A stretch of 64,000 nucleotides of DNA from Oscillospiraceae bacterium (GCA_012520915.1 JAAYNJ010000024.1:112072-176071); one strand, 5' to 3'. Shown: positions 27,331 to 36,959, counted from the first letter of the stretch. The notes: a model not told the origin generated them from the letters alone. Translations and numbers: made by a program.

Positions 27331-27426
27331 TTATTTACTTTACATCTGAAAGTCCTTGTTATAAGCGCATTCACAAGTCGTAAAGCATTAACCCTTTACA
27401 GTTATATTCCGTAGATTTAAACAAAT

Positions 27427-27462
27427 AAAAACGACTCGATTAAAAACCGAGTCGTTTTTTGT
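27427..27462. terminator. bidirectional terminator between xer and yajC
   Basis: Twelve-bp stem AAAAACGACTCG / CGAGTCGTTTTT with a nine-base loop and T-runs on both strands, between convergent genes. Confidence 0.92.
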
Positions 27463-27473
27463 AATATCCAAAC

Positions 27474-27824
27474 TTACTTAGCTGTAGACTTTTCCTCTTC
27501 AAGTTTAAGCTTTTCTACATCCTGAACAGCCCATCTTTGAATTCTAAGTTTGTTCCTATCGGAACCGGTTTCAATCAAAAGAGTCTCGTCCTTAATGCTG
27601 ACTACTCTACCGACTATACCGCCTACCGTAGTAATTCCGTCCCCTACTTCTATCGAGCTTCTCATTTCCTGAGTCTTTTTTTCTCTCTTCTTTTGAGGTC
27701 TTATGAGCAGAAAATAAAATATTCCGACCATTGCCACCATTAGCAGTATAGACGACAAACCTGAACCCATAGGCCCCTGTTGATCAGCGGCAGCCTCCAA
27801 GAGGAAAAAGTTGAAAGATTGCAT
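27474..27824 (-). CDS. yajC: preprotein translocase subunit YajC
   Basis: 116 residues, one N-terminal transmembrane helix (GLSSILLMVAMVGIFYFLLI) followed by the diagnostic RPQKKREKKTQEM and a small cytoplasmic domain with GDGITTVGGIVG. YajC is an accessory part of the SecDF-YajC complex. As in many bacteria it follows tgt on the same strand; secD and secF are elsewhere in this window (54622-56905). GGAGG precedes the ATG. Confidence 0.95.
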   Translation of the reverse strand: MQSFNFFLLEAAADQQGPMGSGLSSILLMVAMVGIFYFLLIRPQKKREKKTQEMRSSIEVGDGITTVGGIVGRVVSIKDETLLIETGSDRNKLRIQRWAVQDVEKLKLEEEKSTAK

Positions 27825-27904
27825 TTATTTATGTCCTCCAATTATTAATGGAAATATTATACAGTAAATGATTTTTCATATCAAGTAATGCAATCATGTC
27901 TTTA

Positions 27905-29038
27905 TCAGATTCTGGAGTCAAGTATTTCCGCATACTTTTTTCTAAATTGGTTAAAAGTTCCATTGGATAACGACTCTCTGATTTTTAACATTAGGTCATT
28001 ATAGAAATACAGGTTATGCATAACACTGAGTCTAAGATATAAGACTTCTTTTGATTTTAGAAGATGTCTCAAATATGCTTTTGAATAGTTTCTGCAGGTA
28101 TAACAGTTACACTTGTCATCTATCGGATCGCTGTCGGTTTCATATTTTTTATTGTTTATGTTAATAATCCCCGACCAAGTATTCAAATGTCCGTGTCTGC
28201 CGTTTCTTGACGGCATCACACAGTCGAAAAGATCAATTCCACGATAAACCGATTCGATGATATTAGAAGGTGTTCCAACACCCATCAGGTATCTCACTTT
28301 GTTCTTGGGCATATGTTCTTCTACTGCTGAAATCGTTTCATACATCTCTCTATGGGTTTCTCCCACTGACAGTCCGCCTATTGCATAGCCGTCAAAAGGC
28401 ATGTCTGCAAGCGCCTTCATATTTTTTATTCTGATGTCTTTGAAACAACAGCCCTGATTTATTCCAAATAGGAGTTGATTTTTATTAATCGTCGAATCTT
28501 GGTTATTCACTTTTTCAAACTCTTTTAAACAGCGCTCATGCCATCTAAGCGTCCTGTCGCTTGATTGTGCTGCATAGTTATGCTCTGAGGAAGAAATATC
28601 TATGCATTCATCAAAAGCCATTGCAATTGTTGAAGCAAGTTTTGACTGAATGGCAACGCTCTCTTCAGGTCCGATAAAAATTCTTTTACCGTCAATATGA
28701 GAGGCAAATGTAACTCCCCTCTCTTCAATTTTGCGTATTTTTGATAGTGAAAAAACCTGGAATCCTCCACTATCGGTAAGGATAGGTCCTGCCCAGTTTG
28801 TAAATTTATGGAGCCCACCGGCTTTAAATATAACATCTTCCCCCGGTCTCAGGTGAAGATGATAGGTGTTGCAGAGCATAATCTGACAACCGATTTCTTC
28901 CAAATCGGTTGAGGAAAGCCCGCCTTTTATTGCTGCAGAGGTAGCTACATTCATAAAACATGGTGTCTGTACTACTCCGTGTACTGTTTCAAAGACTCCC
29001 CTTCTGGCTTTATCTGTTTGTGAAAGTATTTTAAACAC
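27905..29038 (-). CDS. tgt: tRNA-guanine transglycosylase (queuine tRNA-ribosyltransferase)
   Basis: 377 residues from a GTG at 29038, ten bases past the queA stop, with GAGAGGGG in between; the frame is open further upstream but only inside queA. Tgt exchanges guanine-34 of GUN-anticodon tRNAs for preQ1. TDSGGFQVFSL holds the general acid Asp, FDCVMPSRNGRHG the nucleophile Asp, and CNCYTCRNY...H the zinc site. It works before QueA in queuosine synthesis; the tRNA-Asp of this window (GUC) would be one substrate. Confidence 0.95.
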   Translation of the reverse strand: MFKILSQTDKARRGVFETVHGVVQTPCFMNVATSAAIKGGLSSTDLEEIGCQIMLCNTYHLHLRPGEDVIFKAGGLHKFTNWAGPILTDSGGFQVFSLSKIRKIEERGVTFASHIDGKRIFIGPEESVAIQSKLASTIAMAFDECIDISSSEHNYAAQSSDRTLRWHERCLKEFEKVNNQDSTINKNQLLFGINQGCCFKDIRIKNMKALADMPFDGYAIGGLSVGETHREMYETISAVEEHMPKNKVRYLMGVGTPSNIIESVYRGIDLFDCVMPSRNGRHGHLNTWSGIININNKKYETDSDPIDDKCNCYTCRNYSKAYLRHLLKSKEVLYLRLSVMHNLYFYNDLMLKIRESLSNGTFNQFRKKYAEILDSRI

Positions 29039-29048
29039 TTTTCCCCTC

Positions 29049-30077
29049 TCAGTAGATAAACATTGCATCTCCGAAGCTGAAGAATCTATAACCTGTATCG
29101 ACAGCTTCTTTGTATGCATTCATAATAAATTCATGGCCCGAAAAAGCGGATACCAACATCATTAAAGTACTTTTTGGGAGATGAAAATTGGTTATCATTG
29201 CATCGACGACTTTAAAATTATAACCCGGATATATAAAAATATCCGTAGAACCGGTACATGGAACTATTGAACCATTATCCCTATACACCGATTCAAGAGT
29301 TCTGCAACTTGTTGTACCAACGGAAATTACCCTGTTTCCTTCAGTAATTGTCCGGTTAATTATATTCGAAGAAGTTTCGCTCACAGTATAGTATTCCCTG
29401 TGCATTTGGTGGTTTTCAATTAATTCCGTCTTGACCGGTCTAAAAGTTCCCAATCCGATGTGTAATGTAATCTCCGTAAAGAGAACACCTTTTTCCTTAA
29501 GCTTCAAAATAAGTTCTTTTGTAAAATGAAATCCTGCGGTCGGTGCTGCTGAAGAACCGGGTATTTTTGCATAAACTGTCTGATAATCTTCGGATTTTGC
29601 GGTTGTTTCATGGATATAGTGTGGCAATGGCGTATTTCCGATTTCGTTTAACAGAGTATAAAAGTCGATTTCTTTATCATATACGAATCTAACAACCCTG
29701 TTTCCCCCCGGCAATACCGATTCTATTAGTGCAGTGGTATCGTTTTTCAACCTTATTTTTGTACCTACGCCAAGTCTTCTTCCGGGTCGCACAGTGCACT
29801 CCCATTTATCTTCTCCTAAATCCCGCAACAGCAATATTTCAGCAGCAGCCCCGGTAGGATCCTTAATTCCTAAAACTCTTGCGGGAATTACTTTACTGTT
29901 ATTTAAGACCAGCAGATCACCAGGATTAATAAACTCATCGATTTCATAAAACATCCTGTGTTTGATATCTGAATTTTTCCTATTTAAACACATTAGTCTT
30001 GAATGATCCCGTTTATCTGCAGGGTGTTGAGCTATTCTATCTAACGGAAGATAGTAATCAAAATCGGATAATTTCAT
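29049..30077 (-). CDS. queA: S-adenosylmethionine:tRNA ribosyltransferase-isomerase
   Basis: 342 residues, full length. QueA adds the ribosyl part of SAM to preQ1-34 of tRNA, giving epoxyqueuosine. Family signatures are FDYYLPLDRIAQHPADKRDHSRLM at the N-terminus (here split over residues 5-28), GDLLVLNNSKVIPARV, AAPTAGFHFT, GLGTFRPVK and the C-terminal FHLPKSTLMMLVSAF. First gene of queA-tgt-yajC. AAAGGAA precedes the ATG. Confidence 0.96.
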   Translation of the reverse strand: MKLSDFDYYLPLDRIAQHPADKRDHSRLMCLNRKNSDIKHRMFYEIDEFINPGDLLVLNNSKVIPARVLGIKDPTGAAAEILLLRDLGEDKWECTVRPGRRLGVGTKIRLKNDTTALIESVLPGGNRVVRFVYDKEIDFYTLLNEIGNTPLPHYIHETTAKSEDYQTVYAKIPGSSAAPTAGFHFTKELILKLKEKGVLFTEITLHIGLGTFRPVKTELIENHQMHREYYTVSETSSNIINRTITEGNRVISVGTTSCRTLESVYRDNGSIVPCTGSTDIFIYPGYNFKVVDAMITNFHLPKSTLMMLVSAFSGHEFIMNAYKEAVDTGYRFFSFGDAMFIY

Positions 30078-30118
30078 AAGATTTCCTTTTTAGTCCGCTA
30101 TAGATAAAAATCTGCCGA

Positions 30119-30147
30119 TTGACAGATTCGTTAAACAATGTTATCAT
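30119..30147 (+). promoter_or_regulatory. promoter of the lysine-biosynthesis operon
   Basis: TTGACA (30119-30124), 17-bp spacer, TATCAT (30142-30147), just upstream of the riboswitch. Confidence 0.8.
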
Positions 30148-30159
30148 TCAAAACATCTA

Positions 30160-30316
30160 AACAGAGGCGCAAAATTAAAGAGTAGCTGACTATTTTATGC
30201 CGTATTTTTGTCAGCGAAAGGTGATTTTGCCGAAGGAGAATATCCCGGCAGGTATTCTACCTGGGCGAAGTTCGAAAAGGGCTTCGACTGTCACTTGATT
30301 GGGTGATGAGCTGTTT
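30160..30316 (+). promoter_or_regulatory. lysine riboswitch (L box)
   Basis: The conserved elements appear in the right order: AGAGGCGC, AGTAGCTGAC pairing with GTCAGC, CGAAAGG, TGCCGAAGG, an AGGTA/TACCT hairpin, a GAAG/CTTC hairpin with a GAAA-containing loop, CTGTCA, and GGGTGATGAGCTG. Lysine binding would favour the terminator just downstream and shut off asd-dapA-dapB. Identified by motif order; a covariance-model match (Rfam RF00168) would confirm it. Confidence 0.88.
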
Positions 30317-30347
30317 TGATATGACTTTGCAATTATATTATAGCTAC

Positions 30348-30376
30348 TGCCGGTTATCAAGCCGGCATTTTTATTT
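30348..30376 (+). terminator. riboswitch-controlled terminator
   Basis: TGCCGG / CCGGCA stem, eight-base loop, then TTTTTATTT, between the lysine aptamer and the asd start. It forms the off-state expression platform. Confidence 0.85.
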
Positions 30377-30407
30377 AGTCTAATAACTAAAAAGGGGTAT
30401 TGTGTGT

Positions 30408-31415
30408 ATGTCTAAAAAAAGAATTGCCATTGTCGGAGCAACAGGAATGGTCGGTGAGGCCATGTTGGCTGTAGTTCAAAAGTATAATATGAGTAAACAT
30501 GACTATACTTTATTTTCTTCTAAAAGAAGTGCGGGCAAAAAGATACAGCTCTTCGGAAAAACTCATATAGTGGAAGAACTGAATGAAAAAAGTTTCGATT
30601 CAGGTTTTGATGTGGCGGTTTTCTCGGCAGGAGCCGGAATAAGTGAAGTGTTCGCACCGATTGCTGTTGAAAAAGGAGCTGTCGTTGTTGATAACTCTTC
30701 TAAATTCAGAATGAATAAAGACGTCCCTCTGGTTGTGCCTGAAGTCAATCCGGATGATATTAAGAGCCATAAAGGAATAATTGCCAACCCGAACTGTTCC
30801 ACAATTCAGGCGGTTGTTGCCATATATCCGATTTATAGAGAATACGGGATAAAGAGGATTGTTTACTCTACATATCAGGCAGTATCGGGCGCAGGGGTTA
30901 AAGGTTATACCGACTTGGATTCCGGTATCAGAAGTTATGTTGATGGAATTGAACGTGAATTGGTCAAGTTCCCCTACCCTATTTTTGACAATTGTCTTCC
31001 TCATATTGATGACTTTCTCGAAAGCGGTTATACAAAAGAAGAGCAGAAAATGATTGATGAAACAAAAAAAATTTTTCACGATGATACCATCGCAATCACT
31101 GCTACAACTGTAAGAGTTCCCGTCTTCGGAGCGCACAGCGAATCGATAAACCTTGAGTTGGACAAAGAGTATGATTTGGAAGCTTTAAAAGAACTTCTGT
31201 CAAATTCTCCCGGCCTGGTGCTTCAGGACAATGTCTCGGAAAATATTTATCCCCTTGCAAGTAATTCTGTCGGGAAAGATGAAGTTTTTGTAGGAAGGGT
31301 AAGAAGAGATTTCAGTATAAAAAACGGATTAAATTTATGGGTAGTAAGTGACAACGTAAGAAAAGGTGCTGCTACAAATGCAATTCAGATAGCAAAAGTT
31401 CTCCTCGAAGATTGA
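30408..31415 (+). CDS. asd: aspartate-semialdehyde dehydrogenase
   Basis: 335 residues. It reduces aspartyl-phosphate to aspartate semialdehyde with NADPH, the branch point to lysine/diaminopimelate, threonine and methionine. Seen: N-terminal VGATGMVG dinucleotide motif, VDNSSKFRM, catalytic Cys in NPNCSTIQ, the ISG-like AVSGAGVKG, and VRVPVFGAHSE with the catalytic His region. AAGGGG precedes; a GTG two codons upstream (30402) is an alternative start. First gene under the lysine riboswitch. Confidence 0.95.
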   Translation: MSKKRIAIVGATGMVGEAMLAVVQKYNMSKHDYTLFSSKRSAGKKIQLFGKTHIVEELNEKSFDSGFDVAVFSAGAGISEVFAPIAVEKGAVVVDNSSKFRMNKDVPLVVPEVNPDDIKSHKGIIANPNCSTIQAVVAIYPIYREYGIKRIVYSTYQAVSGAGVKGYTDLDSGIRSYVDGIERELVKFPYPIFDNCLPHIDDFLESGYTKEEQKMIDETKKIFHDDTIAITATTVRVPVFGAHSESINLELDKEYDLEALKELLSNSPGLVLQDNVSENIYPLASNSVGKDEVFVGRVRRDFSIKNGLNLWVVSDNVRKGAATNAIQIAKVLLED

Positions 31416-31449
31416 TTAACAAATTCTAATTTTATAGCTGGAGGAAATA

Positions 31450-32322
31450 ATGAAAAACATCGTTTTTAAAGGGTGTGGTGTTGCGGTCATCACTCCAATG
31501 TATGCAGACGGTTCGATAAACTATGAGGAATACGGCAGAATTATTGACTTTTTAATTGATAACGGCAGTAATGCCATTGTATCTTGCGGCACTACCGGCG
31601 AAGCTTCGGTTCTAACAGATCAGGAGCATGTTGATTTGATTGAATATGCTGTCAAAAGGGTCAACAAAAGAGTTCCCGTTGTTGCAGGAACCGGAAGCAA
31701 TGATACCGCATACGCTATTGATCTCACCAAAGAAGCAGAAAAAGTCGGTGCGGATGCAACATTGCAGGTCACGCCTTACTACAACAAAACTTCGCAAAAA
31801 GGTCTTATAGCTCACTTCACAGCTATTGCAGATGCTACCGATCTGCCTGTTATTCTTTACAATGTTCCGAGCCGAACGGGAATGACGATAACTCCCCAAA
31901 CCTACCTTGAACTTTCAAAACACAAAAAAATAGTTGCAACAAAAGAAGCAAGCGGGAACATCACATCTATAGCTACCGCTATTAACCTGTGCGGAGATGA
32001 GTTGACATTTTATTCCGGAAATGACGATCAGATTACATCCCTATACTCGCTTGGGGGGCAGGGTGTAATTTCTGTTCTCGGAAATGTAAAGCCCTTAGAA
32101 ACTTCAAAAATATGCGATTATTGTAACAATAATGACTTTTTCTCCGCCTCAAAGCTTCAGATTGAGTTAATGCCGTTGATAAACGCTTTGTTTTGTGACG
32201 TAAATCCGATTGCCGTTAAGGAAGCTATGAACATAATCGGATTTAATGCCGGAGAATGTCGGTTACCTCTTTATAATTTAAGCGAAGAAAACAAAGCCAA
32301 ACTCATCGATCTCTTAAGATAG
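31450..32322 (+). CDS. dapA: 4-hydroxy-tetrahydrodipicolinate synthase
   Basis: 290 residues, standard length. It condenses pyruvate with aspartate semialdehyde. The TIM-barrel active site is intact: GTTGE near 47-51, Tyr137 in ILYNVPSRTG, and Schiff-base Lys165 in VATKEASGN. GGAGG precedes the ATG, 34 bp after asd. Second gene of the operon. Confidence 0.96.
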   Translation: MKNIVFKGCGVAVITPMYADGSINYEEYGRIIDFLIDNGSNAIVSCGTTGEASVLTDQEHVDLIEYAVKRVNKRVPVVAGTGSNDTAYAIDLTKEAEKVGADATLQVTPYYNKTSQKGLIAHFTAIADATDLPVILYNVPSRTGMTITPQTYLELSKHKKIVATKEASGNITSIATAINLCGDELTFYSGNDDQITSLYSLGGQGVISVLGNVKPLETSKICDYCNNNDFFSASKLQIELMPLINALFCDVNPIAVKEAMNIIGFNAGECRLPLYNLSEENKAKLIDLLR

Positions 32323-32333
32323 GATTTGCTATT

Positions 32334-33101
32334 ATGATTAAATTAACTGTAGTAGGCTTGATGGGCAATATGGGAAAGGCCCTGATTGAAGAAACAAAAA
32401 AATCTGAAAAATTTGAAATTGTGAACGGTATAGACAAAATTTCGGGTGTCAGGGATGAAATAAATGTCTATGATAGTTTTGACAAAATTGAAGTAAAGCC
32501 CGATGTTGTAGTTGATTTTTCCAACCCGAATTCACTTGACAGCATCTATGATTATTGTATATCAGGCAACATCCCTGCAGTTATCTGTACAACAGGTTTT
32601 AATGAGCAACAGGGTGCCCGGATTAAGGATTTATCAAAACATATACCGGTTTTCAAAAGTGCAAACATGTCTCTTGGAATAAACATTCTGGCATCATTGG
32701 CAAAATCTGCTTATAAGATGACAGGAGATGATTTCGACATTGAGATATTGGAAAAACACCACAAGTATAAAATTGATGCTCCGAGCGGCACGGCATTATT
32801 GCTTGCCGACGAAATCAATGAAGCCTCATCAGGACTGTTTAAATATATTTATGACAGAAAAAGCAGACGTACAGCGCGGGAAAACAATGAAATCGGTATC
32901 ACTTCAATAAGAGCCGGAAATATTGTTGGAGAGCATGAGATTATTTTCGGTGGAGAAAATGAGGTAATATCCATTTCCCATTCCGCATTGTCAAAAAGCG
33001 TCTTCGCTTCCGGAGCACTCAAAGCATCAGAGTTTATAAGGAATAAACCCAAAGGTCTATACAACATGAATGACCTGTTGAAGGAAAAATTGCAGTTCTG
33101 A
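32334..33101 (+). CDS. dapB: 4-hydroxy-tetrahydrodipicolinate reductase
   Basis: 255 residues. NAD(P)H-dependent step after DapA. The N-terminal LMGNMGKAL is a Rossmann-type variant of GxxGxMG. VDFSNPNSL, CTTGF and the catalytic EKHHKYKIDAPSGTA are present. It starts 11 bp after dapA. The operon ends in a terminator right after it, so the later lysine genes lie elsewhere. Confidence 0.96.
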   Translation: MIKLTVVGLMGNMGKALIEETKKSEKFEIVNGIDKISGVRDEINVYDSFDKIEVKPDVVVDFSNPNSLDSIYDYCISGNIPAVICTTGFNEQQGARIKDLSKHIPVFKSANMSLGINILASLAKSAYKMTGDDFDIEILEKHHKYKIDAPSGTALLLADEINEASSGLFKYIYDRKSRRTARENNEIGITSIRAGNIVGEHEIIFGGENEVISISHSALSKSVFASGALKASEFIRNKPKGLYNMNDLLKEKLQF

Positions 33102-33120
33102 AGTCATTATTTTAAAACAG

Positions 33121-33163
33121 GAAGCCGGTCAAAGAATTATTCTTCGACCGGCTTCTTATTACT
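33121..33163. terminator. bidirectional terminator between dapB and ridA
   Basis: Ten-bp stem GAAGCCGGTC / GACCGGCTTC with a 15-base loop, followed on plus by TTATTACTT, between convergent genes. Confidence 0.8.
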
Positions 33164-33170
33164 TATAAAT

Positions 33171-33551
33171 TTATTCTTTTATCACTGCAACTGCTTCTAT
33201 CTCCACCAAAACATCTTTTGGCAGTTTGCCTACTTCGACACAACTTCTTGCAGGTTTAGATGAAAAGTATTTTGAATAAACTTCATTAAATTTTGCAAAA
33301 TCCCCCATATTTTGTAAAAAACAGGTTGTTTTCACTACGTGTTCAAGATCACTTCCCGCAGCTTCCAAAACATTCATAAGATTTATAATAACCTGCAATG
33401 TTTGAGTCTCAATATCGTCTCCCGCCACATTTCCGTTTTCAGGCAAAAGCGGTATCTGCCCCGAAGTAAAAACTAATTTATCAATAATCTTTGCCTGAGA
33501 ATAAGGTCCAATCGCTTCAGGTGCCTTATCGGTAAATACTGTTTTAATCAT
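33171..33551 (-). CDS. ridA: RidA/YjgF-family reactive intermediate deaminase
   Basis: 126 residues, standard for RidA. It hydrolyses enamine/imine intermediates released by PLP enzymes. Family motifs are APEAIGPYSQA, VFTSGQIPL, VVKTTCFL and the C-terminal PARSCVEVGKLPKDVLVEIEA, whose Arg binds the substrate carboxylate. AAGGAG precedes the ATG. Last gene of the long minus-strand run, 12 bp after tyrS. Confidence 0.93.
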   Translation of the reverse strand: MIKTVFTDKAPEAIGPYSQAKIIDKLVFTSGQIPLLPENGNVAGDDIETQTLQVIINLMNVLEAAGSDLEHVVKTTCFLQNMGDFAKFNEVYSKYFSSKPARSCVEVGKLPKDVLVEIEAVAVIKE

Positions 33552-33563
33552 ATTATCTCCTTC

Positions 33564-34793
33564 TCAAATAAGAATCGCTCTGTGAAAAACTTTTTTCCCT
33601 TTTTTAATAACTATACCATTTTTTAAGTCTTCTCCACTAATCTTTTTAAACAACTCCGTGACAGTTTCACCGTCTATTGAAATTCCTCCCTGTTGTATTA
33701 ATCTTCTTCCTTCGCCCTTGGAAGAAGTCAAACCACATATAACTAAAAGGTCAATAACTTCAACAAATCCGTTTTCATCAATACAGTTTTCGCTTATTTC
33801 GGTTTCCGGCATACTTTCAGCATTTCCTGCTCCGGAGAAAAGCGCCTCAGACAATTCGACCGCATTGTCAGCCTCTTCTTTGCTGTGAACAAGCTCAGTC
33901 AGATAATAAGCCAACAGTTTTTTGGCATTGTTTATTTCTTCACCTTCAAGTTTTTCTATTCTGTTAATCTCGTCCATCGGAATGTCAGTCAACAGCTTTA
34001 GACAGTTGACCACGTCAGTATCAGCAGTATTTCTCCAGTACTGATAAAACTCATACGGTGTGGTTTTTTCCGGATCCAGCCAAAGTGCACCTTTGGCAGT
34101 TTTTCCCATCTTCACTCCCTCTTTTGTTGTCAAGAGTTTGAACGTCATGCCAAAAGCTTCTTTCCTTTCGACTCTCCTGATAAGATCAACACCACTTATA
34201 ATATTTGACCACTGGTCATTTCCGCCCATTTGAATTTGGCATCCGTACTCCCTAAAAAGATGCAAAAAATCATAGCTCTGCATAACCATATAGTTCAGTT
34301 CAAAAAATGACAGTCCTCGTTCCATCCTCGTTTTAAAGGCATCTGCCGCCAACATTCTGTTTACAGAAAAATGGACTCCGTACTCCCTGATAAATTCGAT
34401 ATAGTTAAGATGTCTTAACCAATCTCCATTGTTAACAAAAATAAGTTTGTCATCGCTTATATCGAGAAATTTTGACATTTGTTTTTTAAAGCACATGACA
34501 TTATGATCTATTGTTTCATAAGTCATCATACTTCTCATATCGCTTCTTCCGCTCGGATCACCAACTAAAGTTGTTCCCCCACCGATAAGAGCAATAGGAG
34601 TATGTCCCGCTTTTTGCATTAATCTCATTATGGCGAGTTGCATAAAGTGGCCTACATGAAGGCTATCGGCAGTCGCATCAAACCCTATATAAAAGGTAAC
34701 CTTTTCCTTCTCCAACAATTCCCTTATCTTCTCTTCATCCGTAGTTTGTTCGACAATACCTCTTTCTACGAGAACATCATAAACGTTAATCAT
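33564..34793 (-). CDS. tyrS: tyrosyl-tRNA synthetase
   Basis: 409 residues, class I synthetase. The HIGH motif appears as HVGH in [10 protein letters not shown], the KMSKS loop as KMGKT, and a C-terminal S4 RNA-binding domain starts near 345 ([20 protein letters not shown]). AGGGGG precedes the ATG. No T-box leader is present; it follows recN by 15 bases and must be read from an upstream promoter. Confidence 0.96.
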   Translation of the reverse strand: MINVYDVLVERGIVEQTTDEEKIRELLEKEKVTFYIGFDATADSLHVGHFMQLAIMRLMQKAGHTPIALIGGGTTLVGDPSGRSDMRSMMTYETIDHNVMCFKKQMSKFLDISDDKLIFVNNGDWLRHLNYIEFIREYGVHFSVNRMLAADAFKTRMERGLSFFELNYMVMQSYDFLHLFREYGCQIQMGGNDQWSNIISGVDLIRRVERKEAFGMTFKLLTTKEGVKMGKTAKGALWLDPEKTTPYEFYQYWRNTADTDVVNCLKLLTDIPMDEINRIEKLEGEEINNAKKLLAYYLTELVHSKEEADNAVELSEALFSGAGNAESMPETEISENCIDENGFVEVIDLLVICGLTSSKGEGRRLIQQGGISIDGETVTELFKKISGEDLKNGIVIKKGKKVFHRAILI

Positions 34794-34808
34794 TAATCCC
34801 CCTTCAGA

Positions 34809-36488
34809 TCATTTAATCTTTCTATGTTTATCAGCATTAATCAACATTTCATCTGCATGTTTTAAGCTTATGTCCGTTATCGAATCGCCGGAAATAATTC
34901 TTGCAAGCTCTCTTTTTCTCTCTTCCAAATCAAGTCCGGAAACTGATGTAAAAGTTCTGTCATTTTTAACTTCTTTAGAAATAAGCAAGTGGTTATCGGC
35001 AAACGATGCAATCTGTGCGGAATGAGTGACACAAATAGTTTGGCGTGTTCTTGCCGACTGTTTCAGTTTCTCACCTATTTTATAGGCACTATTCCCGCTA
35101 ACGCCCGAGTCAATTTCATCAAATATCAATGTGTCAACCGGATCCTTTTCCGCAATTACATTCTTTATTGCCAACATCATTCTGGCAAGTTCTCCGCCGG
35201 ATGCAATCTTTGAAAAAGGCTTAGGCGGTTCACCGATATTTGCTGAAAGATAAAACTCAATCTGCTCAATTCCGTTCCTGCAGATTTCGCATGGTGTAAT
35301 CAAAACTTCAAACGTCGCTCCGCTCATGTTCAGGTATTTAAGTTCGGAAATAACCTTTACCGCCATGGATTCTGCAGATGATTTTCTTCTTTCGGATATT
35401 TCAAGCGCCTTATCGTGAAGTATTTTATCATTTTCACTTATTGTTTCACCGAGAGACTTTATATGATAGTCAGAATATTCAATCCTTTCAAGTTTAGACT
35501 CACTTTCATTTTTATAGGTTAAAATATCTCCTATACTATTGCCGTATTTCCTTCTCAGGCTGTTTATAAAATCGATACGTTCTTCTACCTCTAACAAATG
35601 ATTTGAATCTAAATCAAAACTTTCAAGGTGATTCCTCACCCTTTCAGAAATGTCCTTTAAACTATAGTAGTTTTCTTCAATTTCTTGCTTTAAAATTTCA
35701 AATTCATCGCTGAATTTTGAAATTTCTCCAAAGCTTTCAGCTGTTTCATAAACTAATGCAAGTATATCTCTATTATTCTCATCATCAGTCAATAGTCCCA
35801 GAATACCATTTAATGTATTTATAATCCTCTCACTGTTTCTTAATATGTTTCTCTTTTCAATCAATTCTTCATATTCATCTGCGTCTAAATTTGCCCTATT
35901 AATTTCATCTATTTCATATCTAAGCAGTTCTGAAGCTCTCCTGTTTTCTTCTTCATCTTCTAACAGATCTTTCAGTTCCTTTTTCAGCGAATTATTCGAT
36001 TCGAAAAGTTTTCTATATTCATCCGTCAAATGTTCGATATTCGCATAATTGTCAAGAATATGTATATGGTTCTCCGGATTTAACATCTGTTGACTGTCAT
36101 GTTGTCCGTGAATATTAATAAGATTGTTGCACACTTCTCTGACAGATGTAACCGTTGCAGGCTTTTGATTTATCTTACATCTGCTGGTCCCGTCTTCCGA
36201 AATTTCTCGTTGAATAATCAGATTTCCGTCATATTCGTATCCGAGCTGTTGCAACAAACAGGATGTGCTTTTCCCTATCTCTGTAAATTCAGCCCAAATT
36301 ACCGCCTTTTTCTCTCCATGTCTGACAATATCGCGAGAGGTCCTCTGTCCTGCTATGGCATTTATGGAGTCTATAAGAAGCGATTTTCCCGCACCTGTTT
36401 CCCCGGTCAATACGTTTAGACCTTTTGAAAAACAAATGTTGGCCTTTTCTATTACAGCAACATTTTCGACGATTAGTTCGGTCAACAT
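34809..36488 (-). CDS. recN: DNA repair protein RecN
   Basis: 559 residues. SMC-like ATPase acting early in double-strand-break repair. Walker A TGETGAGKS (31-39) in the N-terminal half, a long central coiled coil (~150-370, rich in Glu/Lys/Leu), then Q-loop, signature SGGELARMMLAIK and Walker B LIFDEIDSGVSG. In line with Clostridia gene order it follows argR. Confidence 0.96.
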   Translation of the reverse strand: MLTELIVENVAVIEKANICFSKGLNVLTGETGAGKSLLIDSINAIAGQRTSRDIVRHGEKKAVIWAEFTEIGKSTSCLLQQLGYEYDGNLIIQREISEDGTSRCKINQKPATVTSVREVCNNLINIHGQHDSQQMLNPENHIHILDNYANIEHLTDEYRKLFESNNSLKKELKDLLEDEEENRRASELLRYEIDEINRANLDADEYEELIEKRNILRNSERIINTLNGILGLLTDDENNRDILALVYETAESFGEISKFSDEFEILKQEIEENYYSLKDISERVRNHLESFDLDSNHLLEVEERIDFINSLRRKYGNSIGDILTYKNESESKLERIEYSDYHIKSLGETISENDKILHDKALEISERRKSSAESMAVKVISELKYLNMSGATFEVLITPCEICRNGIEQIEFYLSANIGEPPKPFSKIASGGELARMMLAIKNVIAEKDPVDTLIFDEIDSGVSGNSAYKIGEKLKQSARTRQTICVTHSAQIASFADNHLLISKEVKNDRTFTSVSGLDLEERKRELARIISGDSITDISLKHADEMLINADKHRKIK

Positions 36489-36494
36489 AAAGAA

Positions 36495-36959
36495 TCAGAC
36501 TCCCAATAACTTGTTAAGCTCCGAGATTAACTCCTCGCCCTTTTCGGAAGACTCAACTACTGCAAAAATAGTGTTGTCTCCCGCAATTGTGCCCAATATT
36601 TGATCAAATTCCATGATATCAAGTGCTTCACATGCGGCATTACCCATCCCGGCAAAACATTTTATAATTACAATATTTCCACTGCTCTTCAAGGAGATAA
36701 CTGAATCTCGAAAGATCCTTCGAAATTTTGAAATCACTTCATTTGCAGATGCGGATTTAGGCAGCCGGTAGCAATATGCTCCGTTTTCATTCAGAGCTTT
36801 CGTCAACCCTAATTCTTTCATATCCCTGGATACGGTTGCTTGGGTGATTTCAAACCCGTGCTCTGATAAGTAGTTCATCAGATCTTGTTGAGTACTTACC
36901 GTATTATTCTCAACTATATCCTTAATAAGCATCAGGCGGTTTGACTTTGTCATATTCAT
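36495..36959 (-). CDS. argR: arginine repressor ArgR/AhrC
   Basis: 154 residues. N-terminal winged helix (TQQDLMNYLSEHGFEITQATVSRDMKELGL) and C-terminal hexamerisation/arginine-binding domain (GNAACEALDIM, GTIAGDNTIFAVV). It overlaps the nadK stop by 4 bases (ATGA); an ATG two codons in (36953) is better spaced from AGAGGTGA. No arginine genes are in the window, so its targets lie elsewhere; the recN/argR pairing is conserved in Gram-positives. Confidence 0.95.
   Translation of the reverse strand: MNMTKSNRLMLIKDIVENNTVSTQQDLMNYLSEHGFEITQATVSRDMKELGLTKALNENGAYCYRLPKSASANEVISKFRRIFRDSVISLKSSGNIVIIKCFAGMGNAACEALDIMEFDQILGTIAGDNTIFAVVESSEKGEELISELNKLLGV

Noticed and set aside
30078..30118. preQ1 riboswitch ahead of queA-tgt
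   Set aside because: The short upstream stretch lacks the pseudoknot-forming C-rich/A-rich pattern; queA and tgt use rather than make preQ1.
34794..34808. T-box leader before tyrS
   Set aside because: Only 15 bases separate recN and tyrS; no room for a leader RNA. The DNA ahead of asnS also lacks T-box elements.
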